Assembly: GCF_008831285.2 (NCBI RefSeq)
Contig: NC_045140.1
Span: 6,506,505 to 6,570,504 of the forward strand
Length of the DNA: 64,000 bases
Direction: 5' to 3'
Origin: Nymphaea colorata
Taxonomy: Eukaryota; Streptophyta; Magnoliopsida; Nymphaeales; Nymphaeaceae
This document shows positions 45,526-58,468 of this stretch, one piece after another. The number at the start of each line of letters is the position of its first letter. Position 1 is the first letter of the stretch. The notes below the pieces were generated by a model that saw only the letters and a program-made list of their open reading frames with translations, was not told the origin of the DNA and did no database searches. The position numbers were made by a program, and so were the translations under genes.

Positions 45526-46788
45526 TTTAATAAAAACAAAACCATTGGGCGTTGCACGGCCTCCACTCGGAGCATGGTCACGATTGTGTGAGATGCCATC
45601 CGATCAAAGTTTTTAATCAACCATTAAGATGAAAAAGGCCATTTCAAAATAGGGGTTGCAAGAGCGCTCACTCGTTCCTCCCTTTCACTCTCACTCCCCC
45701 CGCCCACTCATTCACTCTATTTCTCTTCTCCCTCCCACTATCTCCCTTTCTTTACCCCCTTTCTCCATCTCCCTGCTGCCCTTTGCCCTAGCCCCACATT
45801 GATAGAGAGCTCCGCTCATTGGAGCGAGAGTTGTTACTCAGCACCCACCAGTTGACAGATTTTTTACAGCAAGTATCATTGCCCTCTCACCCAGGTTCTG
45901 ATTGCTTCTTTCTCTATCTCTCTAACTATCTCTCTCTCATGGGTGTGTCGTAGACCAATCTTCTGTTGATGAGCCATGGAAGTAGTGGATTCCCATTACT
46001 TCTACAGATTCCTGGTACAACTCCTTTCTACTTGGTGTTCTCGAATCCACACCGAGCTTGGCCTGCCTCAGCTTCTGAGCCTTCTGTGCTGAAGTGCATG
46101 TCAAGCTTTCAGGCATCCACCACTGTAGAAGCTATGGTGTGCAGATAATTACAGGACCCAAACACCAACTGTGGCTTCCTATGTGGCACTACTGTTATTG
46201 CAACTGCAACTGTTTCCACTGGGAGGCATTGGAGTGTGATACTTTTTGTCTCATTTTTTGGTAGTCATTGCTGCTATGTCGTGCGCTTGTCATTGATGCG
46301 GGCTGGAAACATTTTAAGCTAGTTATAAGCAGGCTCACGGAATGCTGAGTAGCCATTTTCTTTCTTCTACGTTTTAGTACCTCGTAAAAAGCCTTCTGTA
46401 TTTATTATCCGTTTGAAGCTGGTTCCTTCAAGGTGGAACCTCTTATGGCTATTTCTTTACTCATGCTTTATATTGAGTTGTGTTGATCAAATTCAACTCT
46501 CTTTATTGTGTCGTACTGATCCAAACAAAAGTTGTACATAGAGATGCTTTTCTGCGAGTTGGGGATGATATGTTTTAGAAAGCTGATGTTACCAAAGGCA
46601 AAGGAAGTCACCACTGCCATATCTTAAGGGTGGAGCCAGAATAGGCTTAACAAATACTAAAATTATTTGGGAAACAAGATTCAATGTGCCCCCTGATAAG
46701 TTTGATGGAAATTTATAGACCAAATTATATCATTCCAACCTTGGGAATTTCTTTCAGCACCCTAGCTTTTTTTGTATGTGTGCGCACG
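45526..46788. other. Unassigned region with CT-rich leader-like segment
   Basis: 45665-45790 and 45900-45940 are pyrimidine-rich. They precede two overlapping short frames near 45969-46148 (59 codons) and 45975-46091. Neither has recognisable family features. A GGTGGAGCCAGA motif near 46630 resembles an end of the G-rich repeat family. Confidence 0.35.
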
Positions 46789-47045
46789 CACTACAACAGG
46801 CATCATATTTAGTGGCACAAAAAATGAGCTACTAAAACCTTTCAATAAAAAAAAGCCCGTGCCACTAAGATTAACTATACAAAAAGTGACAAAAAAGTCT
46901 GTGCACTATTTATTACTATTTGCGACAAAGTTGTTGATAATTGATTGTCACGAAAAGTCGTGTCACTGAATATTTTCAATTGTGTTTTTCTGGACCATTG
47001 AATATCATGTTTGCACCACTGAAGCAGGTAGTTAAATTGTGACTT
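46789..47045 (+). mobile_element. CACTA-type element end
   Basis: CACTACAACAGG is a typical CACTA/Spm terminus. It is followed by subterminal words AGTGGCAC, GTGCCACTAAG, CGTGTCACTGAA and TGCACCACTGAAG in both orientations. No matching 3' end (TGTAGTG) was located. Confidence 0.6.
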
Positions 47046-48948
47046 CGTATCAGTAGCGCAATACGTGCGTTGATGATTATAAGATTTTTTTTTCTTCCGC
47101 TGAATATCACAAAATCAAGATGCTCGTGCCAGTTTTTTTTACTTTTTGCTTATTTGTTGGATGCTCAACATGAATTATCCCACTAATCATGAAATTGACA
47201 ACTAGAATAAGAATATATGTTAGTCAAGAGATGGATATCATACAGAGGAGAAACACACAAGTAATGTCTTTCCAAATGTATTACAACTTAGCTTCTGCGA
47301 ATATTTCTTTCTTTGGATCCCAACTACATATCACATAAACCTTGTCACTCTTTCATTACCCGATCTTATCACTCTTGCTGGCTTGCTAGTTGATGGACAG
47401 ACCAAGAAATTGAAGCCACAGCTCAAAATTTATTGCAGATATTCTATGATGTAAAGGAAAGAAGGTAGGTCATAACATCTCTAAGCAAATAAAAGAAGAG
47501 TGACAAATCGGCCAGTGGAGGTAACTTGACCAAGTGCACCTGCTAGTTGGTCACCAGATTCTTAGATCGTCCTGTAAGCCCCTAGCAAATCATCAATTTG
47601 GAAAGCCATCAACATTTATACCATCTTTGTCCAAATATGTGGGCTTGATAAATGCAGCTAACTACATTTGAACATCTGAAACAACAAAAGTATACTACCA
47701 TCAAACGTTTTATATGATCAGCAAATGGAGTATTACCTGTGCACATAATCCATTTAAATTGCTACCTGTGACACCGGTATGTGGAATGGACTCACGTACC
47801 CGGTCCTGTGTGCTGGTACGCAGAACCAGGTATGCCGTCAATGTTAGTACGGCTAAGATCGGGTATGAGTCAGACCCGATCCAAACGATAAAAAAAAATT
47901 TTTATGTTACGGAAGGTCGAGCTCTTCAGGTCGACCCCGACAGGCGTTCTTCCACAATAGAGTAGTAGAGCGATGACTGGTGGTGGTGGCATATCCGGCG
48001 ACTGGCGGCCACGTCCGGTTGTGCATGGCAGGTAGGTAAGTGTTTTTTTATTCGTTTCACTATTACAACTTAAGGTTTCAGTTTTTTATTTGGGGGTTTT
48101 CGTTTTTTTGATTTGGGGATGTTTTTTTTTTTTTGAAGATTGAACCGTAAATCTATAGATTTATATACATTTTGATGTTTTGTTTGATTTTATGTGTTTA
48201 TCTGTTGCTCCCACTTTTGTTTGGTTGCATTTTATTTTTTTCAGCTACTTCAGCTGCCAGTTTTGTTTCGTTGCTGCCAACTTTGATTAAAAGTTTGATG
48301 AATCTATCAGCTATTTCTTTCAATTCTCTTCGTCAACCAAAAAAAGTGATGTTGCCGATTAGCCAAGCTTATGTGCAAGCCAAAATGAAGAGTGATAGGG
48401 AAGGCTCACTTTTCTGTAACAGCTGATTATGTTTCATTCTTTGAATTTTCTAATCATTATATATTTTTGTCTTGCATCTTTTTGTTATTTTGTTTGTAGA
48501 ATTTTTTATGGGATTACACTTGCTATTAATATTTTTTTTCATTTTATCATTTTTTAGAATTTAAAAATTTACCATACTAGTATAGCCATCATTTTCAAAA
48601 TCACCATACCCGAACTTGTATTACCGTACCCGTACCCATACTGCATGAAGAGGCAAGAGGCAAGGACGGGCAGCTTGCCACTACCAGGCAAGAAAAGACG
48701 TCTCTTCCTTGTCCCCAAAAAGCTCCCCCGTGCACATATAGGAGGCTAAGGGGATGGGCATGATATTGAGACTGAAAGCCTGCCTGTGGCTGAAGAGTTG
48801 GGGAGGCCAGGCCCGCCACGCGATACCATAGGAAGACCTCGGCCTCCGCTGAGATGAGGTGCAAGGGCATAGCTGAGAGCCGGTCTTCGAGGCCACCAAC
48901 ATCCCGAGTGCAAGCCCGGCTGGCTATGTTGGAGCAACCGATAGGGGC
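47046..48948. other. Unassigned; possible captured gene fragment
   Basis: On the minus strand near 47680-47600 a TGTTGTTTCAG acceptor is followed by a 22-codon protein-like frame (AAFIKPTYLDKDGINVDG). Near 47740 a CACAG|GTAATA donor-like junction occurs. This could be an exon captured by the CACTA element whose end is at 46789, but I cannot name the gene. 48.05-48.6 kb is T-rich and 48.6-48.95 kb GC-rich with no assigned feature. Confidence 0.3.
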
Positions 48949-49390
48949 TCTAACAACTCGACCTACTCCTGAGTTTGGGCCCCTGGCTCGATGGATCCCA
49001 ACCCGCCGCCTAGCAATTTTGGCTTCAGCCCTCGAAAAGGGTAGGAACTAGAATAATCATCTCATTAATGACCTTCCTTTATAAGCTCTTGAAGATCCCT
49101 CACAATCTTCGATACAAGACTAAACTTCGGGGGTGTTACAATCTACCCTCCTTAAGGCACACGCGTTCGCGCGTGCGGGACCCCAGGTCTGAGTGTTGAA
49201 CCAGCTCTGATACCATTCCTGGGCTCGGTTCCCTGGTTCGACGGATCCCAACCCACCCCCTAACAATTTCGGCTTCAGCACTCGAAAAGGCAAGGAACCA
49301 GGACAATCAACTCATTGATGGTCTCCCTTTATAAGCCTTTGAAGATCCCTCACAATCTTCGATACAAGACTAAACTTCAGGAATGTTACA
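48949..49390 (-). mobile_element. TRIM-like miniature retrotransposon, copy 1
   Basis: Two ~180-base direct repeats (48949-49140 and 49217-49390) flank a ~76-base internal part. On the minus strand the internal part begins with TGGTATCAGAGC, a tRNA-Met primer-binding site (49201-49215 on + reads CCAGCTCTGATACCA), and ends with purine-rich AAGGAGGGTAGAT before the next TGTAACA. The repeat contains a TATA-like CTTATAAAG. There is no coding capacity. Organisation and size match terminal-repeat retrotransposons in miniature. One LTR is truncated and no target-site duplication is kept. Confidence 0.75.
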
Positions 49391-51880
49391 TACCAAGCGT
49401 AGCCCAACCCGACCCAAGCAGCTGAGCCATTGCCGGTGGTAGCCTCACAAATAGGTGGTTGCAGACGTGCCATGGCCATGCCTACCAAGAAGCCACCGCC
49501 AGCCCCATAACCAAGGGCATACGGTTAGTGTCTCTGGAGGTTCACACCACACGATGAAGAAGGTCTCACCCAGCGTAAGATTTGGCTACAGGCAAGGCTC
49601 AGCCGTGATCACTCAAGAGTCTCAGCAAGGATCGGCGGAGACCGCCCAATAGTCTCGGCAAGGCTCGGCTGAGAGGAGCTCAACCAGAACAATGCAGAGC
49701 AGTACATGCCTCCCTATAAGGCGGGACACGTCGAGATATGTAGGACATGCAGGCAAGACGTGAATTAGCCACGGTGAAGGCACGTCGACAACGGCGGATC
49801 GGCCAGAGGTTGGCAGTGTCGCAGGCTAACCGGCAGGAATCTGCCCATATCGGGCTAGATGAGCAGCATCTAGGCTCACTACCTTGGGTTCAGCAATGAC
49901 TCGGGCGGAAGTCGATTCCCGAGCATCGAACCGGTTCCACGCCTTTCCATATCGATGCATCAACGGTGGGGCGGCGTGTCAGATCGTGCCATGGTCACGT
50001 CATGTCGGCACGACTCAAGACTCGCTGGACACGGGTCTAGCTTTTGTACAGTGGGTCGGGTTCAGATAGTTCTACAAATCCAAACCCAAACCCGCCATCA
50101 CCTTTTGGGCTCAAATTGTTCAATCAGGTTGAGCACAGACTTGAACCTGACTTGTTTTGTTGTACCGGGCAATGACCCGGGTTTTTGGCCAGTTTGACAG
50201 CCTTTATGGCTGATCGACTCGATTCAACCGCATGGGCGGCTGTGCGTGCGAAACTGCCGGTTTCACACGAGATGCATCAACCAAGCCGGTGACCAGTTTG
50301 CCCCCGATAAACTCTCCCCCACCGGAGAGTTTCATGGCTTTTGAAATGTTGTAAAATGGAGGACGAGATTCCAATTTTTTTTTTGGCACCCAAACAGCCG
50401 AGACTCCCATGGGTGTCGGCGTCATTCGCCGGACTTGCCGGTGGTGACCACCTCGACGAAGACTTCCTCCCAATCGCTTTTCCAGTGTCAGGCTTCCATC
50501 AATGCACTGTTGGTTCATCCGTCGGTTTCTTCCATTCATTCACCTCGAATCTGTCCATGGACTTATCTAGATTCAATCCTAGGTGAGTTGCGACTGAAAC
50601 CCCCTTTTTCTGGTGGACACTGCAGTCATTCTATCGTTGTTGTACTCTTTCAAATGTATTTCTCACCTGCTGTTTCATTTATTTCTGGCGGCCATTCCGG
50701 TGGGAACCGACAACCCGAACAGCATGGCTGCCATGTCACCAACCTTCTAGAGCAAACTCATGATGAATCAATCTCCAATCCATCTCCATCTCTACACTTT
50801 GGGAGCACTCGGTTTGCAGGCTCTCATCTTTCTGGCGGCCTTGTTCAAAATCGCATTGTACAGACCATTCACCGCCAAATTGCTCAAATGATATCCCCCG
50901 CGTGAGGCAATTCCAATGTGCTCAAGCTCGGCACTAGGCGTGTACCTTGCTGGCCGGAATCTCCGAATTGCCGGCCTCAGCTTTTCAGTGAAGGACTCTA
51001 GCGTCTGTGTTCATCATCATGCCGTCCCTGTCTCCGACACCTGTCAATAGCCAAAACGCTCAGGCGACATTCTCGGTGTGTTGCGATTCCAATGAGCCCG
51101 GGACGTGCACCCTGCCGGCCAAAATCCTCAAATTTCCAGCGAATCAAACTACTACGTCAGGCGAGAGCTTGCCTCGCCTCCGGCGCCGAGCATCCCTGCC
51201 TCTCTCAAAGAATGGGTTATTCTCCCTCGCTCTTGCCTCTGTCCCCCTGCTTAACTACTGCATTTCTTAAATGTTGTATATGTTTTCTGCCAAGGTGAGG
51301 AGGCTGGTCTCCGCCAGTTGGTCCAGCCCTGCTGCTGCTGCTGATCCCCACCCGACGATATTCTCATGGAGGGCCTTGGGAGGCTGTATGCCTCCTGTCG
51401 GCTGCTGCAGTGTCGCAACGTCGGGCTAGCCCCGTGTGGGTAAATGTCCCTTGACACCTTATAGATCGGAGAAGGGTGTTCTTGTTTGCATTCCACCATT
51501 GGCCTTGCTACTACCGGAGGGCTCCTCCAACACACGTGGCACTGAGGACACGGCTTCCCTGCAGCCTGATCTTGGGTGGGTGTGGTTTGGCTGCATAGGA
51601 ATGTTTGCATGTGTTTGATGAGTGAGCTGAGCTGAGAGTGTTTAAAATCTGTTGTAATAATTAAGACCTGGACTGAACAGCATACTTGTGGTCAGCTTTG
51701 GGGCTGGGCCGATCTGTAATATCTTCACAGAAATCAGTTTAGGATTTAGGGCCGCTGTTCGGCCGAGGGAAACCTGTACAAGCCTATCCCTCTGTTTAGC
51801 TAGGCGTGATCTTTTGAAAAAAGTGTGGGTCGCAACCCTGCCGAGCCAACTTGTTGATCACGGACCTTGGTAAGAACGAC
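49391..51880. other. GC-richer region, no recognised gene
   Basis: Several overlapping open frames of 60-156 codons on both strands (for example 50435-50905 +, 51251-51610 -) compete over the same bases. None shows a known domain, good start context or consistent splice sites. The base composition differs from neighbours, suggesting a decayed mobile element of unknown type. Confidence 0.4.
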
Positions 51881-54465
51881 CTCATGCATGTTTATAAAAT
51901 AATAAAATATTTATAAGATAATGAGATAACATTATAAGAGAGACAAAAAAAAAAAAGGATCACTTTTTTACTGCTTAAATAGATATATTGGTCATAACGA
52001 CATGCATATCCAAAGTGACAAATTTTACTTTATCAATTTCAAAACTTTGTTTTTATGGTTTTCGTTTTATCCTTATAAAAAGTTTTTTTTGTATTAATCA
52101 TAAGTTTTTTTTTGTCATACTTAAAATGAAGCATGAAATTGTATACACAGAGTTTGAGTATATAACCAGCTTCTCTACATTAGTTTATTTATACCATCGT
52201 CACAAAAAATGTGTATGGGTATTATACAACAAGGAATTTCTCAGGTATGTACGGTAAAGTTGTATATCTTATAAAAATCTTGGCAAATTTTTAAAAAATT
52301 TAAAACATTTAATAAATCTTGAGAATTATAAAAAATAAAAAATCATAAAAAATATGAAAAAACGCAAAAAACATGAATAATATGCATATAGTATGTGTTT
52401 TTTCACGTTTTTTATTTTTTAGCATTTTTTTTAAAAAGACTCATTTTTTTGACGTTTTATACGGCCGGTTTGGCGTATTATACATGTTTTTTTATTTCAA
52501 TAAGATGCGTTTTCTTTATACTATTGTTGGCCCTTAAGCAGGTGATTGAAAAAAAAAAAATGCAAAAATAGGTATTGGCAGAACGATCTGCGAGCAAAAT
52601 AGTTTTTTTTCAGTTGCGAACTCCAGTTAAGTTTCCAACAAGAAATTAATGCATCCGGGGTTCGCTTTAATTTCGCAATGGCTGGTCTCAAATTCTGAAC
52701 GGCGACATTAGTAAAACAAGGGCAAATTAATGATGACGACACTAAATTAAGTTACGAAGGGATGTAATTAAGCTGGGACTAAGATTCATATAGTTCTAGT
52801 TTTGTGAAGTCAGATTCGGTTCTTATTGAAGTTTCTTTCCAAAATTTCGGGGGACCAAATAAATTTTTTTGAGAATATTTAATCAATAAAACTTTACTGC
52901 AATGCGTTGAGCTAAAAGTCGATGTTATATCTAGTAATTCAATTAAGTCAGTTGGGAATCAATATCATACAATATCTTAATTATCTTAATTTAATTATAT
53001 GTAATGATCATTAAATTTAGTTTTATTCCGGATCTATACTGGGCTGGAATTGACTACCAAGATTGGAATGAGGGGAAGAAAAAGGAAGAGTGGAATGAGG
53101 GAAAGGAAAAGGAATGGAAAGCACCTGCAGCGTAGAGGAGAAAATATTAAACATGAATAAACGGATATATACATGTATATTAATTAGAATAGCAAACATA
53201 TAAATTATTTTAAAATAACTACAAAATGACATGTGGCACTCTCAAATAAGCTACAGTACAGTTATATTAAGTTAGACAAATTATCATTTGTCATAAAAGA
53301 AGAAATGAATTAAGTGCACCAATTGAACAGTGAGGCTCGTGGAGAGAGAACCTCCGGCGTCCAAAAAATGGGAAAGGGCTCGGGAGTCGGGCATCCTCGT
53401 CGTCCCCTTCAGGGGGCGAAGGCACGACCACCACAATGGAGGAATCGATCGTTGCTGCTGCCCGTATTGCTGTGGCTGAAGCGTTTGGAAACTTTATGGG
53501 TTGTTTTTAAGTAATTGGCCGGCTAATTCAAACTCTCATTTGTTTGAAAAGAGCACATATTTTATTGTTACAAATCTAAAAATAACTTCAAATTTCTTTT
53601 GATGGTTTTGGAACATTGTTAGAAACAAATCGATCTCTTGTAAAATTGGATGTTCGGAATCTTGTTTTGAAAGAATTTGGTTCCTTGAAGAACCGACAGA
53701 TTTGGGTAGCCGCATCCATCTTTGGGATGGCCGTTTTTAAGATCTGAAAAATTACATTTTCAGATGTTGTTTGAACAGAAAAATTTGAAAAAATAAATTC
53801 TGATTTCTTCTTGTAGTTACCGATCTTGGCTATCGGTTTAGAAAATTTCTTGCGAATTGAACTAGAGAGAACCCTTGTTCATAGGATCGGTAATCTGGCT
53901 AGATTATGAAGTGATTTTTCCTATGATTTTGACGAACAAATTTTTGAAAATTGTAGGTATTTTTGAAAATTTTAAAAACAATATATTTTGAACAAATAAC
54001 TGCTCATTTGAAAACATGCTCATTACGATTGATTTTGCTGCTTGTAAGGTGGACTACGCTCATTGTTTGAGTAAGTCTGATCCTCAATTGGACTGGAATA
54101 GACAGGTTTGGTATTAGGAAACGTCATGCATTCATCTCTCTTTCCCCTCTCTCACGTATTGAACTCATGAAAGAGAAAGCAAAGCAAGATAGAACAACAC
54201 CACATGATCGAGCCTCACTAATCCTATTTTTAGGATCTCTCACCATGGGTGTTCTTAACTTTTTCAAAATCTGACTTTGTAGGTTGGCCAATTGAGGAAA
54301 ACTTCGTTTTCTTTTATTGAAAACACGTTTTGATAGGTTTCTTTGTCAAAACTCAGACATATGCATGCACACATATGCATCAACATGTACAATTTTTGCA
54401 TAGGCAGCTTGGCTGGGCATCATTCTCAGACTCAAATTGAATAATAGAGTCTCCAACCCATGAGG
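51881..54465. other. AT-rich intergenic, no gene seen
   Basis: 52.3-52.5 kb is rich in AAAAACG/CGTTTTT words similar in style to 12.2-12.45 kb. No supported coding frame. Confidence 0.5.
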
Positions 54466-55180
54466 GATCATTCATTCATCCCAAGCAAGAAATGAAATAA
54501 AAATTGTTGTTCGAGAGGCTGAGTCAACACCTTGGAGGAAGAAGGGCTGAATTGAGAAAGCTGCACTTGGTTTAGGAGCAGCAAGGTTGCTTCAAATTTG
54601 GGAGCAGCAGATCTGCTACAAATTGGAGACAGCAGGAAGCTGGTCCGAACTTGAAAGTAGTATATCAAAAGCAGTAGGGAGCTGCGGCTTGAAGACAACA
54701 AGGCTGTTATGGCTTGAAAACAGCAGGGCTGCCATTTTGGAGCTTGAAGATAGCAAGTGATCTGTCGATTGGGAGCAACAGGGTTGCTAGTTTGAATGAA
54801 GAACAGCAGAGAACTGCTGGTCTGAGCTTGGGGACAGTAGGGAGTTGTTGTCACTGGTTGCGGAAGGAGCTTGGACAAGGTGCTGTTGAATTGAATTGAG
54901 CTTAGTTTCTCTGTTGGAAAAGTTCGGAAGCAGCTAGGTGGGCTGCTGTTGCTTGAGCAGGAGTCCAGCTACTGCCAGATTAGATAGGGAGCAACAGAGC
55001 AGGGCACTGCTGGGTTTGGTAGAGATAAGGAGGTCTAAGCCCTGCTGGTTTGGTAGGTAATAGCAGAGAAACCTGCTGATTTGATAAGGAGCAGTAGGGG
55101 TAAGACTGCTACAAAGTTTGTTTGGGAGAAGCAGAGGTTGAACTCTGCTGGAATAGATAAGGAGCAGCAGCAAGTGTGTC
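54466..55180. repeat. Degenerate GCAGCAG minisatellite
   Basis: About twenty imperfect ~30-base units of the form GGAGCAGCAGGGCTGCTGGTTTGA, each with a small CAGCAG...CTGCTG inverted repeat. The array ends exactly at the LTR of copia D. A similar unit (AGCAGCAATCTTTAGCTGCTGC) occurs at the integrase start of copia D near 58425. Confidence 0.6.
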
Positions 55181-55564
55181 TGTTGTCATTGGATTGGTTG
55201 CAACAGGGAAAACCCGCTGGCTGAATGGGTATAAAAAAATAGATCTCTTCATAAAACAGAATAACATTGTTTTAACGAGGTTCGGCAATGTGCCTACGTC
55301 CTCGGTGGAAGTTTGCTTCTCGCAACTTTCATTAAAACTCTCTCTTTTTTTTCTCACTTTACAATGAGGATGGGTGGTCGTATTTAACAACCTTCACACC
55401 TTTTTGGTTTTTCTTCATCTTGATGATCTTCATAATATTTTCTTTCCTTAGTTCTTTCACCCGTTGAGGATTTTACAGCTTGTAAATCTTCCCTGTTGTT
55501 AATGGTTTCTTGCCTTACAAGTGTTTGATCCTTTCCTCCAAGTGTCGAGTTCTTTCCTTCAACA
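55181..55564 (-). mobile_element. 3' LTR of copia D
   Basis: On the minus strand it starts TGTTGAAGGAAAG right after the purine tract CTTGAGGAGAGA and ends ATGACAACA, giving TGTTG/CAACA ends and 384 bases. The 5' partner is missing. Confidence 0.7.
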
Positions 55565-55592
55565 TCTCTCCTCAAGTGCATGGGACTGATAG

Positions 55593-58468
55593 TCACATGC
55601 AACGTGCTTTAAGAAATGCAAATCGATGCTTGGGTAAAGGTTTTGTGAATATATCTGCAACCTGATCTTTGAATGATATATATTGAATTTTGAGTTGCTT
55701 CATTGCAAGTTTCTCTTGTACAAAAAGTAGATTTATTTCCACATGTTTGGTTCTGGTATGAAACACTGGATGAGAAGCTAAGCATGTTGCACCCACATTA
55801 CCACACCATATTGTTGGAATTATCGTTGAGTGTATATTGAGTTCTTGCAGCAAATATTTCATCCATAGAAGCTCAGCTATTGCATTTGCTAGGGCTTGAT
55901 ACTCTGCTTCAATGCTGGATCTGGATACTACATTTTGTTTTCTCGAGCTCCAGGAGACCAATGTTTGTCCAAGGAAGATGGCATATCCTCTGGTGGACCT
56001 TCGATCAATAGGGCAGCCGCCCAATCTGCATCAGTAAAAACAACAAGAGATAATTGCGGTGAAGCATTTATACATAGTCCCTCATGGATAGTGGCTTTCA
56101 AGTATCTTAAAATCCTTTTTACGGCAGCCCAATGGTTCTCTGTTGGTGAGTGCATAAACTGACACACCCGATTAACAGCAAAGCTGATGTTTGGACGTGT
56201 CAAAGTTACATATTGTAATGCTCCAACTGTACTATGATAAAGAGTAGCATCATAAAGTTTTTCTCCAGAATTTTCCATGTTTGTTGTGGCCATTGGTGTA
56301 GAGATAGGTCGAACTCCTTCCATTTTGACTCTAAGTAGGAGATCCAAGATATATTTTTGATGTGTAAGAGTAAGACCATTAGATGTTTCTATGGCCTCTA
56401 TCCCAAGAAAGTAATGCAACTTACCCAAATCCTTTACTGCAAATTCCTGCCCGAGATGAGATATGAGCTTTAATATTTCTTCCTTGTTGTTTCCTGTCAC
56501 AATGATATCATCTACATAAATTAGCACAAAGAGTTCAACTGAACCATTAATGAGTATCAAAAAAGAAGTATCAGTCTTGGCAATTCTGAACCCAAGTTTC
56601 TGCAAGTGTGAACTTAATCTGGAGTACCATGCCCTGGGTGCTTGTTTAAGTCCATATAAAGCTTTCTGCAATTTGCAGACATGGTCTGGTTTGTTAGGAT
56701 CTTCGAATTTTGGAGGTGATACATATAGACATCTTCTTCCACATCACCGTGAAGGAAGACATTTTGTACATCAAGTTGTCGTATGGGCCACTTCCTGCTA
56801 ACAACAATATTTAATATTGTCCTAATGGTTGTAGGTTTTACCACAGGACTAAAAGTTTGAAAATAGTCTAGGCCTTCTCGTTGAGAGTATCATTTAGCTA
56901 CAAGTCGTGCCTTGTATCTTTCAATAGATACATCTGCATTTTTTTTTTTTTTTGAAAATCCACTTGCATCCTATAATGCTTTTAGCTTGACTTGCCGGAA
57001 CCAAAGACCAAGTTTCGTTTTTCTTGAGGGTATTAAATTCTGCTTGCATAGCTGCTCTCCATCTATTATCTTGAATAGCTACTCTTACATCGCTTGGCTC
57101 TACTTCAGTTTGAACTAGCAAAAGTAACGCAAGGGGTGGTGGGTGCTTGCTTGATGAGTATACTTTTGGTTTTAGGCTGCCTGTCTGTGATCTGGCTATC
57201 ATATGATGCGTGTGACCTGATGATTGTTCCTCGCGTGAATATTAACCCTCTAGAGATTGAGTTTCTTGCTCAGTTTTAGCCGGTACATTAAATTCAGCTT
57301 CATTTTCTATATCACCCGGTGTTGGTGTGGCATGAGCAATATTTTCAGAGGTGTCCAAATTGATGTTTTGCATTTCTCCATATGAGCTCCTTCCTCTTGG
57401 CATGATAAATGACGGCACGTCAAGGATCTGCACGTTGGGGTGACTTTTGTCACCATTTTCTCTAGATGGTGTCTCCCCTTGAAGTTCAAGAAATGGGAAC
57501 CTATTTTTATCAAACATTACATGTCTAGAAATGAATATTTTTCGATCTCTCATTCTTAAGCACAAATACCCGTGGTGGTTGGGAGCATATCCAATAAATG
57601 TGCATAACTCACTTTTGTAATCTAATTTGTTTTGTCTATATGAATCGAGGCAAGGGTAACAAGCACTGCCATAAACCTTGAGAAAATTGTAATCTGGCTT
57701 TTGTTTAAACACAACTTCCATAGGCGACTTGTATCTTAAAACTTTGGATGGGAGCCAGATAATGAGAAAAACAACTGAGTGAAAAACTTGTGCCCAATAT
57801 TTTTTCGGTATTCCAGCATGAGGCATCATGCTCAAGCTTGTTTCAACTATGTGACGATGGCGGCGTTCAGACATACCATTTTGTTGTGGGGTGTGTGGGC
57901 ATGAAACTCTTTCCCCAATTCCATGTTTTTCCAAAAATTCTGAGAGGGCTTGAAATTCTCTACCCCAATCTGAGTGAAAACATTTTATCTTTCGTTCAAC
58001 AACATTTTCAACATGCACCTTGAAAGAAGTAAAAATTTTCAACACATCTGATTTCTGCTTCATGCAATATAACCAAATATATTTGGAGTACCCATCAATG
58101 AAAATAACATAATATTTAAAACCACTAGAGCTAAGTACCGGGGCTGGCCCCCAAACATCTGAAAAGTTAGCTTCTAAGGGTTCGGTCTGAGAACCGACTT
58201 TATTTTTGAACGGAAGCCTATGTGACTTGCCATTCTGACATGCTTCACACACAAAATGATCAAAATAAGAGTCATAAGGTATATTCATAGAGTTTAAAAC
58301 TGACTCAACAATTTTAAACGCAGGATGTCCTAGGCGTTGATGCCAAGTATGAGTCGTCTTCCTCTCAGGATTATTTGCTTGCTTATTCTGATGTTGCAAA
58401 CTGAACCGAAGCTGCTGCCTTGAGCATAGAGCAGCAATCTTTAGCTGCTGCACTTGAATAGGGAATAG
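55593..58468 (-). pseudogene. Copia D polyprotein: integrase, RT, RNase H
   Basis: The best-preserved copia coding region here. Frame 58453-57242 (403 codons) holds the integrase: HHCC finger (WHQRLGHP ... CEACQNGKS), then the core with FSDVWGPAP, HSDWGREF and NGMSERRHRH as the D-D-E blocks. Its C-terminus has YGSACYPCLDSYRQNKL and FIGYAPNHHGYLCL. RT runs about 57200-55990 with [36 protein letters not shown], catalytic YVDD at 56518-56507 and LHYFLGIE. RNase H at 56024-55593 has SSIEAEYQAL, VFHTRTKHVEI and VADIFTKPLPKHRF. Breaks: an A-run near 56940-56955, frameshifts near 56850 and 55990. Gag, protease and the 5' LTR are replaced by LINE sequence from about 58468. Confidence 0.9.

Noticed and set aside
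44729-45620. Long Leu/Ser/Pro frame (-) and Arg/Glu/Gly frames (+)
   Set aside because: Produced by the GA/CT-rich minisatellite; no protein domain.
50204-51610. Several overlapping 60-156 codon frames
   Set aside because: Frames on both strands overlap with no domain, no splice logic and no clear start; long frames are expected in GC-richer DNA.
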